Shown here piece after piece: positions 23,971-35,515 of a DNA stretch of 64,000 nt. Position 1 is the first letter of the stretch, and each line of letters begins with the position of its first letter. The notes under the pieces are model-generated. The model ran no database searches and had not been told where the DNA came from. It saw only the letters and a program-made list of their open reading frames with translations. The translations under genes and the position numbers were made by a program. Source of the stretch: Salvator merianae (Eukaryota; Chordata; Lepidosauria; Squamata; Teiidae); contig QVOM02000025.1 in assembly GCA_003586115.2 (NCBI GenBank), positions 50,505,479 to 50,569,478 on the forward strand, read 5' to 3'.

Positions 23971-25659
23971 TCATGTTAGTGTCAGCAATTTATGCAAGAA
24001 TATTACAAATTTAGTAGCTAGGAAATAATAGTTTGTGAACTATGTGAGATTAATTTCCTTTAATATATATAACTTTATTGGGGACTAGGGACGGGTTTCA
24101 TCTAGATTAATGATAGATTCCTATATTTCAATTATCCCAGAGTATTTCAGCCCACACTGATCCTGTAACTTGCTAAACAGATCCCTTTTCTGTGGATAAC
24201 AAGCACAATTGGGCTGCTTCTTGGCTCAGCCTGTAATTGTTCAGTCTCCAAGGTTAATTTCAATGTGGAGCTCTAAATAGATTAATGCATAGTGTTCAAA
24301 TAAAGAAAACATTTATGGAAACATCACCATATGGACCCTATTTAAACAGATGATCTGATTAGCATAATGCCCAATGAACTGCAGCAGTAAGAGGTTTTGG
24401 AACAGGAGGTAACTTTCTGGACTTTGCCCTGCCATCTTGTACCATAGAAAAAGCGATTTGGCAGCCTATGACTGTGTGACCAGTGTTTCATCACCTTACA
24501 TGATGAAAATTGCCATCTGCACTGCTGAAGAGGTGCCCTTTCATGGCAGAATGGTTTCTCTATCTGGAGAAAGTTGGAATGAACAATTTAGAGGAAAATG
24601 GGGTGGGGGAGAGAAGAAAAAATTACTAATGAAGTCTGAAGTGGTAATTTTGCATAACAAGCTGCTTTAAGAGAGAAGGATTAAGGGTGCTTATAATATT
24701 TCAAGTGTGAGCCAGATGTGTCTGTGAATAATCAGAAACTATTTCTGAGCTGCTTTCTTTAAAATTGAGTTTTAAATTCTACTTCTTGGTTGTTTTTGTG
24801 TTTTCACTCCTTGGTTCTTTCATTTCTACCTCACTGCATCTTGCAGAACTCCCATTAAATTGGGCAACGTAACAGACTTCAGCAATTGCTGGTATTTTTA
24901 GATGTAGGCTCATCAGCTTCCTAAATTATACAGAACTGCATGAAGCATTATTGTCTTCAGCATTTGATGAGTCAAAAACTGTTGATGTGGACAATGAGAT
25001 GCAGATGTTACAGAATCGTAAAATTACATAGGCAGCATTTCCCCCCCCCCCCAAATGTGTAGCTAGGCCAAAGTAGCGCAAACAAGCAACTTTTCATTTG
25101 TCCATTCTTTCATTCCTAGGAGGAGTAGACTATCTCATTCCATTACATTTACAAGCATTTTTTGATCTGTTCTAGAGCTGACTCCATTGCATTTCCACAT
25201 GTTCCTGATGTACAACTACCATCATTCCATGCTAGCCTCTGATTCTGGAACATCTGGAAGACCACAGTTCAGCTCTTCTAATTTAGTCCTTTCCCATTTT
25301 GTGTTGAGTTCTTTCAGATAAGTTTGCATTACTAGTTTTTGGCACCAAGTATTCGTTATGTAGAATATGAGGTTTTATTTAGATTTTTTAAAATTTAATT
25401 TAATTTTATTGGTTTTAAGTAATGCATTTTGTTATTTAAATATACATGCTTTATGTAGAAATGCATGCTAAAATTGACACACATTGTAACATTATCATGT
25501 AAATGTGCATACAGTTAGATGGCATGATCACATCTTCAAATCATAAACTATTTGCTATACAGTGGTATATTATCTCCAGCATCAAACTCCTCCTGTGCTG
25601 ATTTTATATGTTCTCACACTTCCTAGCCTTAAAATTGCAAAATAACACAGATAATTACA
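23971..25659. other. Unassigned sequence; one CNE-like block
   Basis: No gene was found. The stretch at about 24130-24400 is non-repetitive and rich in TAAT/ATTA words and looks like conserved non-coding sequence, on appearance only. A C-run lies at 25038-25052. Confidence 0.35.

Positions 25660-25701
<42 letters not shown>
25660..25701. repeat. (TA)n microsatellite
   Basis: About 20 uninterrupted TA units. Confidence 0.95.
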
Positions 25702-25707
<6 letters not shown>

Positions 25708-26005
25708 AACAGGATTTGTGAAACTGTTTTCTATCTTTTCCTCCAAATCTGGCCTGAAAATGGCAAAAAAAGAAACAACAAACTTAGTGACTTAACAGAA
25801 GAATGTTGATTGTTGTTAAGAAATTGGCGTTAAAGCACAGAAGAGGCCACCAGATAGCAGCTACCTCGCTTGGCCCGGTGTTGGAGCAAATTTCAAGGAA
25901 AGAAGCCTGGAAGGAGTGTCCAGGAAGGATAAGTAAGCAGAGAAAAGTGCTTTTCTCATCCTTCTTATCTCAAGTTCTGAGTTTGCAAGGTGTTCAACCC
26001 AGCAA

Positions 26006-26848
26006 ATGCAGCTTTTATTATTATTAATATATTTTATTATTTTCTATCCATATATATACAAATATTTGACTATAAACTAATATACAAAACACAATACACT
26101 CAAATCAATAAGAACAAACAAAACAAACAAAAAGACACCCTATTCTAAGTGTCCCTTTCCACATGGGTCCCCGTACACCCTTCTCATTTAAAAATTGCAT
26201 AATCGTAGAGGCCTTAAACACAGTTCTTATGTTACCTATCTGTTTAAAAATATCTTTTCAGCTGAATCTATGAAAGATCTTCTGCTCAATTCCTCTATGC
26301 ATGGGTTCCAAATTAATCTAAATTGTTGAACATTATTGACTCCCTCTAATCTTGAGTATTTCACTGAAAGATATTCATTCATCCTAAGTCTCCATACTGC
26401 TTTATACCATTCTGTTTTAGTCAAATTCAAAACATATTTTCAGTTACGCACAATACACTGTTGAGGTACTGCCACCAATAGATGTAATCATTTCTGTTCT
26501 TCCATTTCAATATTCAAACCTGAAAAAACATGTAATACAAGTATTTTTGAAGTCCTTGGAATGTGGGTTTGAAACATTCTTCTCATAATTTGATGTATTT
26601 TTTTCCCCCAAAAACATTTAATTGGGGGACAGTCCCAGCACATATAGTAGTATGTTAGTTTATCTCTACATCCCCTCCAACATCCTCTTTTATTATTCCT
26701 TAATATATGTGCCATCTGTAATGCTGTATAATACCATCTGTAAATAAACTTAGTAAAAGTCTCTTTGGTTGTTACTGAAGTATGCCAACTTTGTTTCACA
26801 TTTGTTGTTTTGTTCCATTCAGTATCAGATATTGATGCAGCTTTTATT
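26006..26848 (-). mobile_element. 5'-truncated L1-clade LINE insertion with 14-bp target-site duplication
   Basis: The word ATGCAGCTTTTATT occurs exactly at 26006-26019 and again at 26835-26848, flanking an antisense L1-like ORF2 end (26236-26799, minus). The 3' end lies on the left, next to a TTATTATTAATATATTTTATT stretch that would be the A-rich tail on the minus strand. A perfect 14-bp TSD, an A-rich 3' tail and 5' truncation together are the hallmarks of target-primed reverse transcription. The insertion is 815 bp between the duplications. The TSD being intact suggests the insertion is not extremely old, though the ORF already has two stops. Confidence 0.85.
26236..26799 (-). pseudogene. 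L1-clade ORF2 C-terminal fragment
   Basis: Two minus-strand frames, 26488-26799 (103 codons) and 26236-26430 (64 codons), lie in the same phase. They are separated by two TGA stops, at the end of the first frame and about 15 codons later. The first contains KFIYRWYYTALQMAHIL, then a Cys-rich CWRGC..YMCWDCPPIKCFW segment. This is the layout of the L1/Tx1 ORF2 C-terminal region (K-W-Y-x-T-P-x-R-L, then C-W-R-C ... H-x3-W-x-C-P-x-I-x-x-F-W). The second continues with IWNPCIEEL, near the usual ORF2 end. Both stops fit TGG-to-TGA change. Endonuclease and reverse-transcriptase domains are absent because of 5' truncation, so it is inactive. Confidence 0.8.
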
Positions 26849-26954
26849 TAGGGCCTATTCTGCACAGGTCCTTGATTCCAATCAAGGGCCTCTATGGTTG
26901 CTTTCTGGGTCTCATCAATCTGCATGTTAATGAGAAACTATTGAGGCATCAGCC
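26849..26954. other. Flank between L1 insertion and hAT-like element A
   Basis: It begins with AGGGCCTATTCTGCACAGG directly after the L1 TSD, reminiscent of the MITE-like ends at 9412 and 39281. It may be the left part of another short repeat into which element A inserted. No matching right end was confirmed. Confidence 0.25.
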
Positions 26955-28240
26955 CCTGCAGGTAGGGATGTGCACGAAATTTCGAAGCAACGAAATTTCG
27001 TACGAATTTCGTTGCTTCGCAGCATTCGCATCGAATGCGAAGTGCCCTCCCTATCGCGAAAGCGAATAGCGAAAGTCACGGCGATTTTCGTCAATTTTCG
27101 TGACCTTCGCTACTCACCGCGAACGGCTATTTTTCGTCTTTCTTCGCTGCGAAAACTGCGAAGCAACGAAGCTCGGTAGCTTCGTAGCCTCCAGTCTCTG
27201 CCTCTAGAGGTGGAAATTGTCATGCATCACATTAGGAAAGATGGTTTTTTTTAACTCTTCGCCTGCCTCGCAGCGATCGCACCGCATGAGGATGAGAAAC
27301 TCAGATGGCTTGGAGTTAATAAAACTTCTTTGATGGTGTTATATAGTTCTTCGTTTTGAAACAGAGGGCAAGACGTGGTGTCATTTCACTGCTGCTCGGA
27401 AGTAGGGAGGGAGGGCAAGACGAGGCGTCATTTCGCTGCTACTCGGAAGTAAGAAGGGAGGGCAAGACGAGGCGTCATTTCGCTGCTACTCGGAAGTAAG
27501 AAGGGAGGGCAAGACGAGGCGTCATTTCACTGCTACTCGGAAGTAAGAAGGGAGGGCAAGACGAGGCATCATTTCGCTGCTACTCAGAAGTAGGGAGTTA
27601 TTTCATCCTGCGGCTGCCGCCAGTCTTCTAAATTACGCGCTGAGCTGAAGGCAATTGCTTCGCGCGTCACTGACTAAGCCTGCCCGCCTCGTAGGCGAGG
27701 TAATAATTTCTGTGCCCCAAACGATCGGCACGGACGGCAGACAGCAACGAGTCGCGCCGATAAGTTAAAGGGACAGAAGTTAGTGCATGTGCGCACACAG
27801 ACATGAGCGTCGAAAAGGCATCGAAAATGACGAAAAATCAAAGCGAAAAAAATTCCTTCGCTTGCTTTCGCTTGCTTTTGATCTGCAGTGAGGAACCCCA
27901 AACGTACCTTCGTTGCTTTGAATCCTGCTACAAACCGGCCGCCGGTAAAAAGTAAGCTCCGTGCAATTTTTACTTTTAATGAAGCAACTCCTTAAATTAG
28001 CAACGTGGACGGTCAAATATAGAAGGGAGAGGGCAGGGGGATATGCGGTGTTTGTTTTTCGCTACTTATTTCATTGATTTTGCACTTCCGGTTTTCGAAA
28101 ATTTTTGAAAATTTTCGCTGCGAAAACGAAAATCGCCATTTTCGCGACTTCCGTTTTCGTGCGAAAACAAAGCTACGAAGCTTCGATGCATTGCGAAACG
28201 AACAGAGAAAATTCATTTCGTGCACATCCCTACCTGCAGG
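26955..28240. mobile_element. hAT-like non-autonomous DNA transposon, element A (with 8-bp TSD)
   Basis: Element 26963-28232 (1270 bp) starts TAGGGATGTGCACGAAAT and ends with its complement ATTTCGTGCACATCCCTA. It is flanked by CCTGCAGG on both sides (26955-26962 and 28233-28240), an exact 8-bp duplication. Eight-bp TSDs with short TAGGG-type inverted ends are characteristic of hAT transposons. The subterminal regions are dense in CGAA/TTCG words, which may serve as transposase-binding sites (inference). An internal tandem array lies at 27364-27600. No transposase domain (RNase H-like or BED finger) can be read, so it depends on a partner enzyme. The same element, inverted and with a shorter array, is at 62866-63995. 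It is much more CpG-rich than its surroundings. Confidence 0.85.
27364..27600. repeat. ~47-bp tandem repeat inside element A
   Basis: Five units built around GAGGGCAAGACGAGGCGTCA and the following TTTCGCTGCTACTCGGAAGT block. The first is the most diverged. Element C holds only two such units, so the copy number differs between elements. Confidence 0.85.
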
Positions 28241-28828
28241 TACTCTACGCCTACATTAGATGGAAAATAATCCCAATCAGGGAGGACCTGAGCAGCAGTC
28301 ATATTTATTTAAATGTGACTGCTGCTGGACCAGCAAGCCCTGATCCCAAACATGGACACATGTAGTGCAGGGGCACATCTCCATGTTTGAGACTACTGGG
28401 GTAGCAATTTTGGTGTGCCATGCCAAAGCACTCCAAAACTGCATCCCCCAAAGGCTTTGAGGCAAGGTCCTTTTGCTCCTAGTCCTTGGAGGCCTTAGTG
28501 TCCAGCCTCAAAGTGTGTGCACACTTCAAGGCCATGGTATGGCCTGATCTGGACCAGCACTGCCATGCAGATGCCACTGATTCCATCCATGCTTTTATGT
28601 GGTTGGAATTCTTGGCTGTTTCAGATACACTGATTCCAATTATGTGCCTTTCTAGGAGCTACAATAACTAGAACTCCTAGAACTTACTAGCCTCACAAGT
28701 GCAAACTTTGCACATGACTTGCACACACAAATCAGGCTTATTTATAAAAAAGAATAACATTTTCAGTTCTGTTACATTATTTTTCCCATTTTATATTTTA
28801 CTGTCATCAAAAGTTTGCTACATCAAAA
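28241..28828. other. Unassigned sequence right of element A
   Basis: No gene was found. A locally GC-richer stretch at 28440-28580 contains CAAAGTGTGTGCACACTT, a short palindrome, and CTCACAAGTGCAAACTTTGCAC at about 28692-28713. It could belong to an older repeat that element A split, but this is not established. Confidence 0.3.
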
Positions 28829-28862
28829 TATTTATTTATTTATTTATTTACTTACTTATTCA
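28829..28862. repeat. (TTTA)n microsatellite
   Basis: Short run of TTTA/TTTAC units. Confidence 0.85.
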
Positions 28863-28959
28863 TTTTCCTCACCTGAGATGGTCAAACTTAAAATGGAGAT
28901 TAGTTTGGCCCAGGAATAAGCTGAACAATTTCCCTAAAACTGAAGAATGGCTTGCATTC

Positions 28960-29003
<44 letters not shown>

Positions 29004-29037
29004 TCCTTCCTTCCTTCCTTCCTTCCTTCCTTCCTTC

Positions 29038-29068
<31 letters not shown>

Positions 29069-29070
29069 TT
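28960..29070. repeat. (CTTT)n-(CCTT)n-(CTTT)n array
   Basis: A pyrimidine-only plus strand. A central CCTT tract is enclosed by CTTT tracts on both sides. The long Phe/Leu/Ser frames over it (for example 28699-29112) are artefacts of the repeat. Confidence 0.97.
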
Positions 29071-31505
29071 TTCATGTCCAAAACAATACAAATTTTCATC
29101 TTTTTTCATTAGAAAAAAGGTTAATGAAGAGGTTATTTATTTGTTTTTGTTTGCTTGCTTTAACCTATCCTTTCAAAATTGTAACCAAGCTAACATCCTT
29201 TCTAAAAGATATTATGCAGAAAAGAACTCTGAATGTATGACATCCAAAAGTGGAGTGGCTTCTAAATGATAGGATGCTTTAAATGCTTATAAATCCTTTA
29301 ACAAGTATTGATGGTATTTATGCCTCTGCATACAAAGCCTTTACTTATTTAGTATGGGGCACTATGCAGTCTGGCACTATATTAGCATCCAGAATTTGTC
29401 CCGCTAGTGCATGATGATGAACATGGTAGTCTTTTCATCACCATAAAAAGAAAAATTCTGATGAAATTTCTAATGGAGTGAGAAAAAAACTTTATGCTAT
29501 TGAAGTATAGAAACCTATTTTTGTGTATCTTTTTGGTGACTTTTGAATCAGTTTGGCAGTTCATTGAAACAGTTTGTTGTTTTAAAAATGTTGTAAGAGC
29601 TTTTTAAAAGGACAGAAATACTACCAAATCAGTTGCATCTCACCCTGGTTTAGCATAAACCAGGGTGGTTTGGGAGGTTCTGTTTAAACTCTTATCAGTT
29701 CAATTTGAATTTGAACTGAAATCTAGAATTGGCAAGGGATTCAGGTTATATTTGAATCATTCAAACTGGTTTGGAAAAAAAACAAACTATGACACATCCT
29801 TACCTTGTGCACATTCAGAAAAGATCCCTGGTAGATACATTTAGACATTCTGTCATGGAGCAACTAAGTTTCATATGAAACTCATTGGCAAGCCCACTGG
29901 GCTTACTAGCTGTTCGTTTTCTCATCAGTTCTCTCAGTTGCTGCCAGTTACTGTTATACTGCTGAGGTTGTTTCAAAATGTCCTTATTAAAAATGAATTT
30001 ATGCATATTCCTTGGACATACAGAAGAGGCAGTCTTGTCCGAGGATGTGCCATTGAATTTGGAATAGATATGACATGTTGAAAATGTAGGAAGTGAGCAG
30101 AGTAATCTGGAATTCTTGTACCAGACAAACTCAATTTTGGAAAGTCAAGCTTTATTTTAAAAGGCAATTTAAAACTTTTTCCCTGTAATTTTGTCTCCAT
30201 TCCTTCTTCATACAAGGAAGCACAGATGCATGACCTAATCAAGAGAGAAATCAAGGTTAAAACATCCAGTTTCTTCTGAGGCAATGGAAACTCTGGAAAA
30301 CTGGTGAAAACTGGTACTGTCTGATCACAAAAGATATCCAAATGTATCATTGTCATTTAGGATCTCTGGCTATCTTACTGTTCCTGCAGACCCAGGTGTT
30401 AGAGCAAGATATGGAGAACATCAGGGATATTGGTTAGCTTTGATAGAATTTGTCTGGGGGATGTCAAACCTATTAGCTGGTTTTATTCCATTTATGCAAA
30501 CTCATTGTCTTTAGCATAGCCCAGAGATGCAACATTTGAACTCTAGAGTAGCACATGATACAAAAATAAGTTGCACTAGTACTATACTTTCACATGACTT
30601 GCAAGTCACATTGTGTCCATTCCAATCCTCCCATAGACTAACATAGAGGTTGTGTTTATCTCTGCCTAATAGGAGTCCCTGTGAGTCAAAATCACAATCC
30701 CCAAGCTTAGATTTATGATAAAAAAGGTCCCCAGGAAGGACCCCAAAATGGTCTACCATCACCAGATTCACCCTCCATACTGCCTGTTGCCGTTTCATTG
30801 AAAAGATCACAAGCACACTTTGAAATCTCCACACTGCCAGCCCATGTTGTTTCCTGTTCAGCCAAATCCATCATTGCCCTGGCTATGACAACTCAGCAAG
30901 GTAGTGAACTTTGAAACTTTAACTGTGCTACAGAATTGTGATCCTGTCAAACTCTGCAACTCTTGCCATCCATGACTTATTTGGATACTTTACAGGACCT
31001 GGAGCCACCTTGGGACCAAGACCTGCTCCTAAGTCCTGACAAACCTGCCAAAGGGCTTGCATTCTTCAACATCAGTATCAGTCCCTCAGTTGCAGTTTCA
31101 ACTGCCTCTCCTGTTTTCAGACATCATAAGCAGTGAAATCTGTGAGGCAGCAAGCTTCTTGTTTTAGCCAGTGTTAAAAAAAAGTTGGGGATTATCTGAG
31201 TGCCAGATTACAATTGACCACTGAAATTCTTCATTGAATTTTTGACATTAAACTCAGCTCAGAGAGTTGGCAGTAATGGCAGAAATGACAGCAGCTTGTT
31301 GGCATCACATCTGGATTGCCAGACAGACCTGATATTATGTCAGGGATGTCACAATCCTTTGGCTGCTGTACTCAGCAGTAAAAATATTGCTGGATATCCC
31401 AGTACCATTTTTTTAATAACAGGCATGTTTTTGACTTACCAGGTGTCTGCTGAAATCCTTTGGCATTGTGTTGCAAAGGATTTCCATGAGCTCACCTTCT
31501 GTGCA
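29071..31505. other. Unassigned sequence
   Basis: No recognisable gene or repeat. Frames up to 127 codons (29973-30356 -) and 107 codons (30511-30834 -) lack domains. Confidence 0.4.
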
Positions 31506-31631
31506 AAAAGAAGAAGAGGAAGAAGAGGACAAAAAAAAGGAAGGATGGAAGGAAGGAAGGAAGGAAGGAAGGAAGGAAGGAAGGAAGGGAGGGAGGGAGG
31601 GAGGGAGGGAGGGAGGGAGGGAGGGAGGAAG
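31506..31631. repeat. (GGAA)n-(GGGA)n tetranucleotide array
   Basis: AAGAGG-rich start, then a GGAA tract, then GGGA units. Four overlapping long frames across it are repeat artefacts. Confidence 0.96.
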
Positions 31632-34284
31632 GTCTCTGAAGTTTCTTGTGATGCTGTGTCAAAGAATTTTGACAACCAATAAGTTGAAAACATGCCAACA
31701 TAGACTCCAACATGTTTTGCAGGCCACAGCAAGGAGCAAAAAATGGCTTCCCCTTTATGTACATTTTCCCCCTCACCTCCTAGAGACACCCCCATACTCC
31801 TCAACACCTTTTGTCTAGGTTTCCTAAAATAATCCAGGAACATTAAATGTAGTTTCACTGCATATGAACATAAATAAACTCATCAAATCTTCATTACACT
31901 TAGTGCAATTTTCAGATTTGTTTATTTTAGCCACACTTGAATAAGCTTAAATTGCCTCTGGTCTGCCCTCCCAACACACACACACGCATGCACACACGCA
32001 TGCACGCACGCACACAACCTTCTATTCGGCTTTGATACAGCATATATTCTCAGACACCAGTGGTTTTTCATTGAAGGCCATGGCTTTGAAACTTCATCTT
32101 ATGAACAGAAAAAAACTTGTTTGATGCCTGATAAAGCTGTTTGTTCTTTTGCCACACTACAGTCTCTTCTGACTCGCTGTGGTTTTCAAAGATCTAAAGC
32201 AGCAGTTGCAACTTCACATGAACATCTACCTGACTTTTTTGCTGGGTATGATAGAAATAATTGGCATGCAAAGCATACACTCTATTGCTAAGTGATGCCT
32301 CTAGCTGCTTTGAATGGTACCTTTCCTGAATCCAATGAAATAAGTTTTATTGCAATAATTGGTCTTTTTTCATTGTTTTAAAGCTCTCTTATATTCCCTA
32401 GAATATAAGTCCACTCAGTCTCTTATGCTTCCCTACAGGAAGGTTATAAAATAAACATATTCAAAGTGCCTTTATTTCTCAGTGGTATTTTTAGCAAATC
32501 TAGGGTCATAACTTATGAAAACTCCAGGGGGCTAGTGAGTTACCATGCTGTTTCTTTGACAAAATAATGGTGGGTAATCTACTACACAAATATTGGCTTA
32601 ATAGCAAATATGACTTCAATTTCAGCCTCCTAAAAATCGAGCATAAAATGCATTTTCATGTGAGGGTATACCCTACATTTCAAATACATCTTTATGGGCA
32701 GCATTTCCTTTCCTTCCCTTCCCTTTCCTTCTTGGAAAGATAATGAGAAAATAATATTTGCTCTATTGCTTGTTAATAAGACATGGGTCATATATTTTTT
32801 GTCACACACTCATTTCTATTAAGAGCATCAAAGATTCCCTAACTCTAGGGCACAATTCCTTTCATTCTTCTGTTGTTACAAAAAACAATGTTTATGTAAT
32901 GACTAGGGTCCCACATCTTTCTATTATTGTAGCAGACATAGACTGGAGACAGATCTAATTAATATTATATATAGTATCTGTGCCTAATCCACATGCCTTG
33001 AAAAGTGATTGAAAAAGGAAGAATAAAAGAAATAAAATCTCAATGTTACACTTAAAATTAAGTCCAGGATTGTGTCTCCCTTTGTTAGTTCCACAGTTAA
33101 CTGCTTCAGGGCACATCCATTTATGGTATCTATAAATCAAACTTCCCTGGCTTAATTTGAGCAAGTATTTTCCTAGTTAATGTGAAGCTAACTAGAATTA
33201 CCTTTCCCTATCTCTTTATGGCTTTTGTAACAAGGAATAAACATTTATCAATAGTTTTCACTTGTTTAACTAGTCTCACTTATGCCCACTATTATTTTTT
33301 TTTCTCAAACCAAGCATTGAGGTTTGACCATTTTTTTTCAGACTCCTGACCCTTGCCCCTTTTGCACAGGCATAATCCTTTCCAGTGCCTTCCCCAAGCA
33401 ATAATTATTTGCAAATCACTTGGTTGTCCACTCCTGTCATCTCCCCATCCCACAACTCCAGTACAAATTGAAAAGCTGCTCTGCCACATTTGTTTTTTTT
33501 TTTCTTCTTTTCTTTTCTTTTTTTGAAATGCTGTATTTTTCTTGAGATGTATACAGTTTCAAGTTTGGACAGACACGTGACCTGCCATAGGTGTTAACCT
33601 AACAGGAAGAACAAGATGCATTTTGAAAATACTCACACAGAGGTTTACTGTCAGTGTATATCAAAAGTCCATTACAGTGAAACCACATGACTTCATTCTG
33701 ATTTCAAATGCACAAGTAGTGAGTTCTTGGCTTTCTCCCTCCTTGCCCCCCTTATCTTGCTCCTAAAGAGATGTCTCTATACCTTCTTCCTTCTCTGTTA
33801 GATGCCATTTGTTAAATATCTACCGTCAGCAGTTCCCTGGAGCTCACCAGTCTTGTGAACCAAATTTCTTGGGCTTCCCTTGCCTTAAACAACTACACCC
33901 AGAATCTCAATGCACTCTCTCACTACCTTTTATCTTTCTACCTCCACCCTTCCTAGGCTATTCCATTGTTTAGGTTTGTATCTCATGGTTTTCTGGGTTC
34001 TTTTCACTTTCTTCCATCACTGGCTGTGCTCAGCTTTCTGGCTGAACAAGATGAGCTGTCTTCCTTCTCAGTTTCTATTCTCACAGGCAATGGGGGTCAA
34101 GCATATCTACTTGCATAATTTTACATTATGCCTTCTTTGCTACACATATGGGTAATTCCAATGAGATTTCTTTTCAAGTGCCTTTGCAGCATGCTTACTC
34201 AGAATTCATAACTCTAGAGTGCTGTGACATGCAAGGACAAGGGCACTGTCAAGGCACAAGCACTTTTATCCAATAGAAATGAGT
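31632..34284. other. Unassigned sequence with small simple repeats
   Basis: Contains a CA/CACG tract at about 31974-32018, a CCTT-like tract at 32705-32733 and polypyrimidine at 33488-33525. No gene was recognised. Confidence 0.4.
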
Positions 34285-35515
34285 CCTGACTATATGAAAC
34301 ATAATCAAAGTAAAGGTTGCAGATACAGGGAAAGTGATCAGCAGCATGGACCCTGTATTTAGTCCAGAATTTAGCCATTTTTTCCTACCTGACCCTATGT
34401 TTAAAAAGACAAGCCTGTCTGCAAAAAGGCCAACATTTTCCCTGTTTTTAGAAGAAACAAAGAGGCTAAGAAAAACCCTTTGCCCAGGCAAGTTCCAACT
34501 CAGGAAACTAAAGACATTAATGATTACAAAAGACTTGAAGGAAAGTATCTGGCAATCCAGACTAACTTATTGTTTCTGTCTACATCTCAAGAACTTCTCA
34601 TTAAGAGTGTAAAAGCATTTAAGCTCATCAACCAGTGTAGTTATTTGTTTTGTCCCATCATCTGTATTTTACTTGACAGCAAGCTAGACATGACCTGTTC
34701 CACACCCACTTTTGCATGTCACACCTCTTTCCTAAAAGGACCAATTATGTTAAATTCTTGTTACAAATGGCCCTATACAAAATTCAGGATTTCAATCCAT
34801 TTTCCATCCATTGAGTTAGCTTGCCCCTTTTTCGCTTTTGAAAAAGAGCATAAAAATTCAGGTTTTTTTCTTTCTTTCTCTCCATTAGGTATTAAGGTAT
34901 GAAGGTTTTCCCAAAACCAATGAAAAAAGATTTCACCCTAGGATCATCCATCCCACCCCATTTTTCTTGGCTGGTAGCTGCTTCTATCTGTCCCCTGCTG
35001 AAATTGAAAGAAAGAAACTTCTATCCAAGCAGGCTGCTTTTATGCTGCTTTGCAACTTTTGGGGGGGCTGATTTCACTTGGAAAAGGGATCTTCTTGTCT
35101 CTCTTTATGCCACCTGGCAAAAGAGCTATTTTTACTAAGCGGGTGAGGGTGGTGGAGCATTTCAACTCCCCATCTCTGGCTTTTGATCCCTATGCATGCA
35201 GAGACTATGCATCTTTCCCCCTACATGTTCCTGTTTTGGAATGATGAAGATCTACCTGGAGAAGACTACAGATGGGTGAGATCATTTTGTTCTTTAGTGG
35301 TAGGATATTAGGAACATTTCTAGCCTCTTCCCAGATACACACACTAGCTAGGTCTCCTTACTCAATTTTGAAGTTAAACTCTTTATTTCCTTTTTCCTTC
35401 TCTGCTCCTAACAATTACCTAACTGTGATACCAGCTAATTCTTGCCAAATTGCATTGGTTATTGCCATGTCTTCTGGTTTCAAGTCTTTCAAGTCATTGT
35501 TTTCAAGAAATCCTT
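34285..35515 (+). mobile_element. LTR-like repeat, copy 4 (diverged)
   Basis: Related in block order to copies 1-3: GAACTTCTCATTAAGAGTGT then TAAGCTCATCAACCAGTGTAG (about 34588-34641), a TATA-like GCATAAAAATTCAGG (about 34848), GGCAAAAGAGCTATTTT (about 35115), and GGAGAAGACTACAGATGGGT (about 35259). It contains an insertion of unrelated-looking sequence in the first half. The matching 3' end with AATAAA is lost or unrecognisable. No TSD was identified, and it is older or from a different subfamily. Confidence 0.5.

Noticed and set aside
23759..23979. Lys/Glu-rich and Phe/Ser/Pro-rich proteins
   Set aside because: Direct translations of a tetranucleotide microsatellite; the same artefact occurs at 28699-29269 and 31242-31858.
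27674..28365. Arg/Ser-rich small proteins in element A (and 63082-63470 in C)
   Set aside because: Frames appear in both copies because the DNA is shared. They overlap one another in several frames and match no transposase domain.
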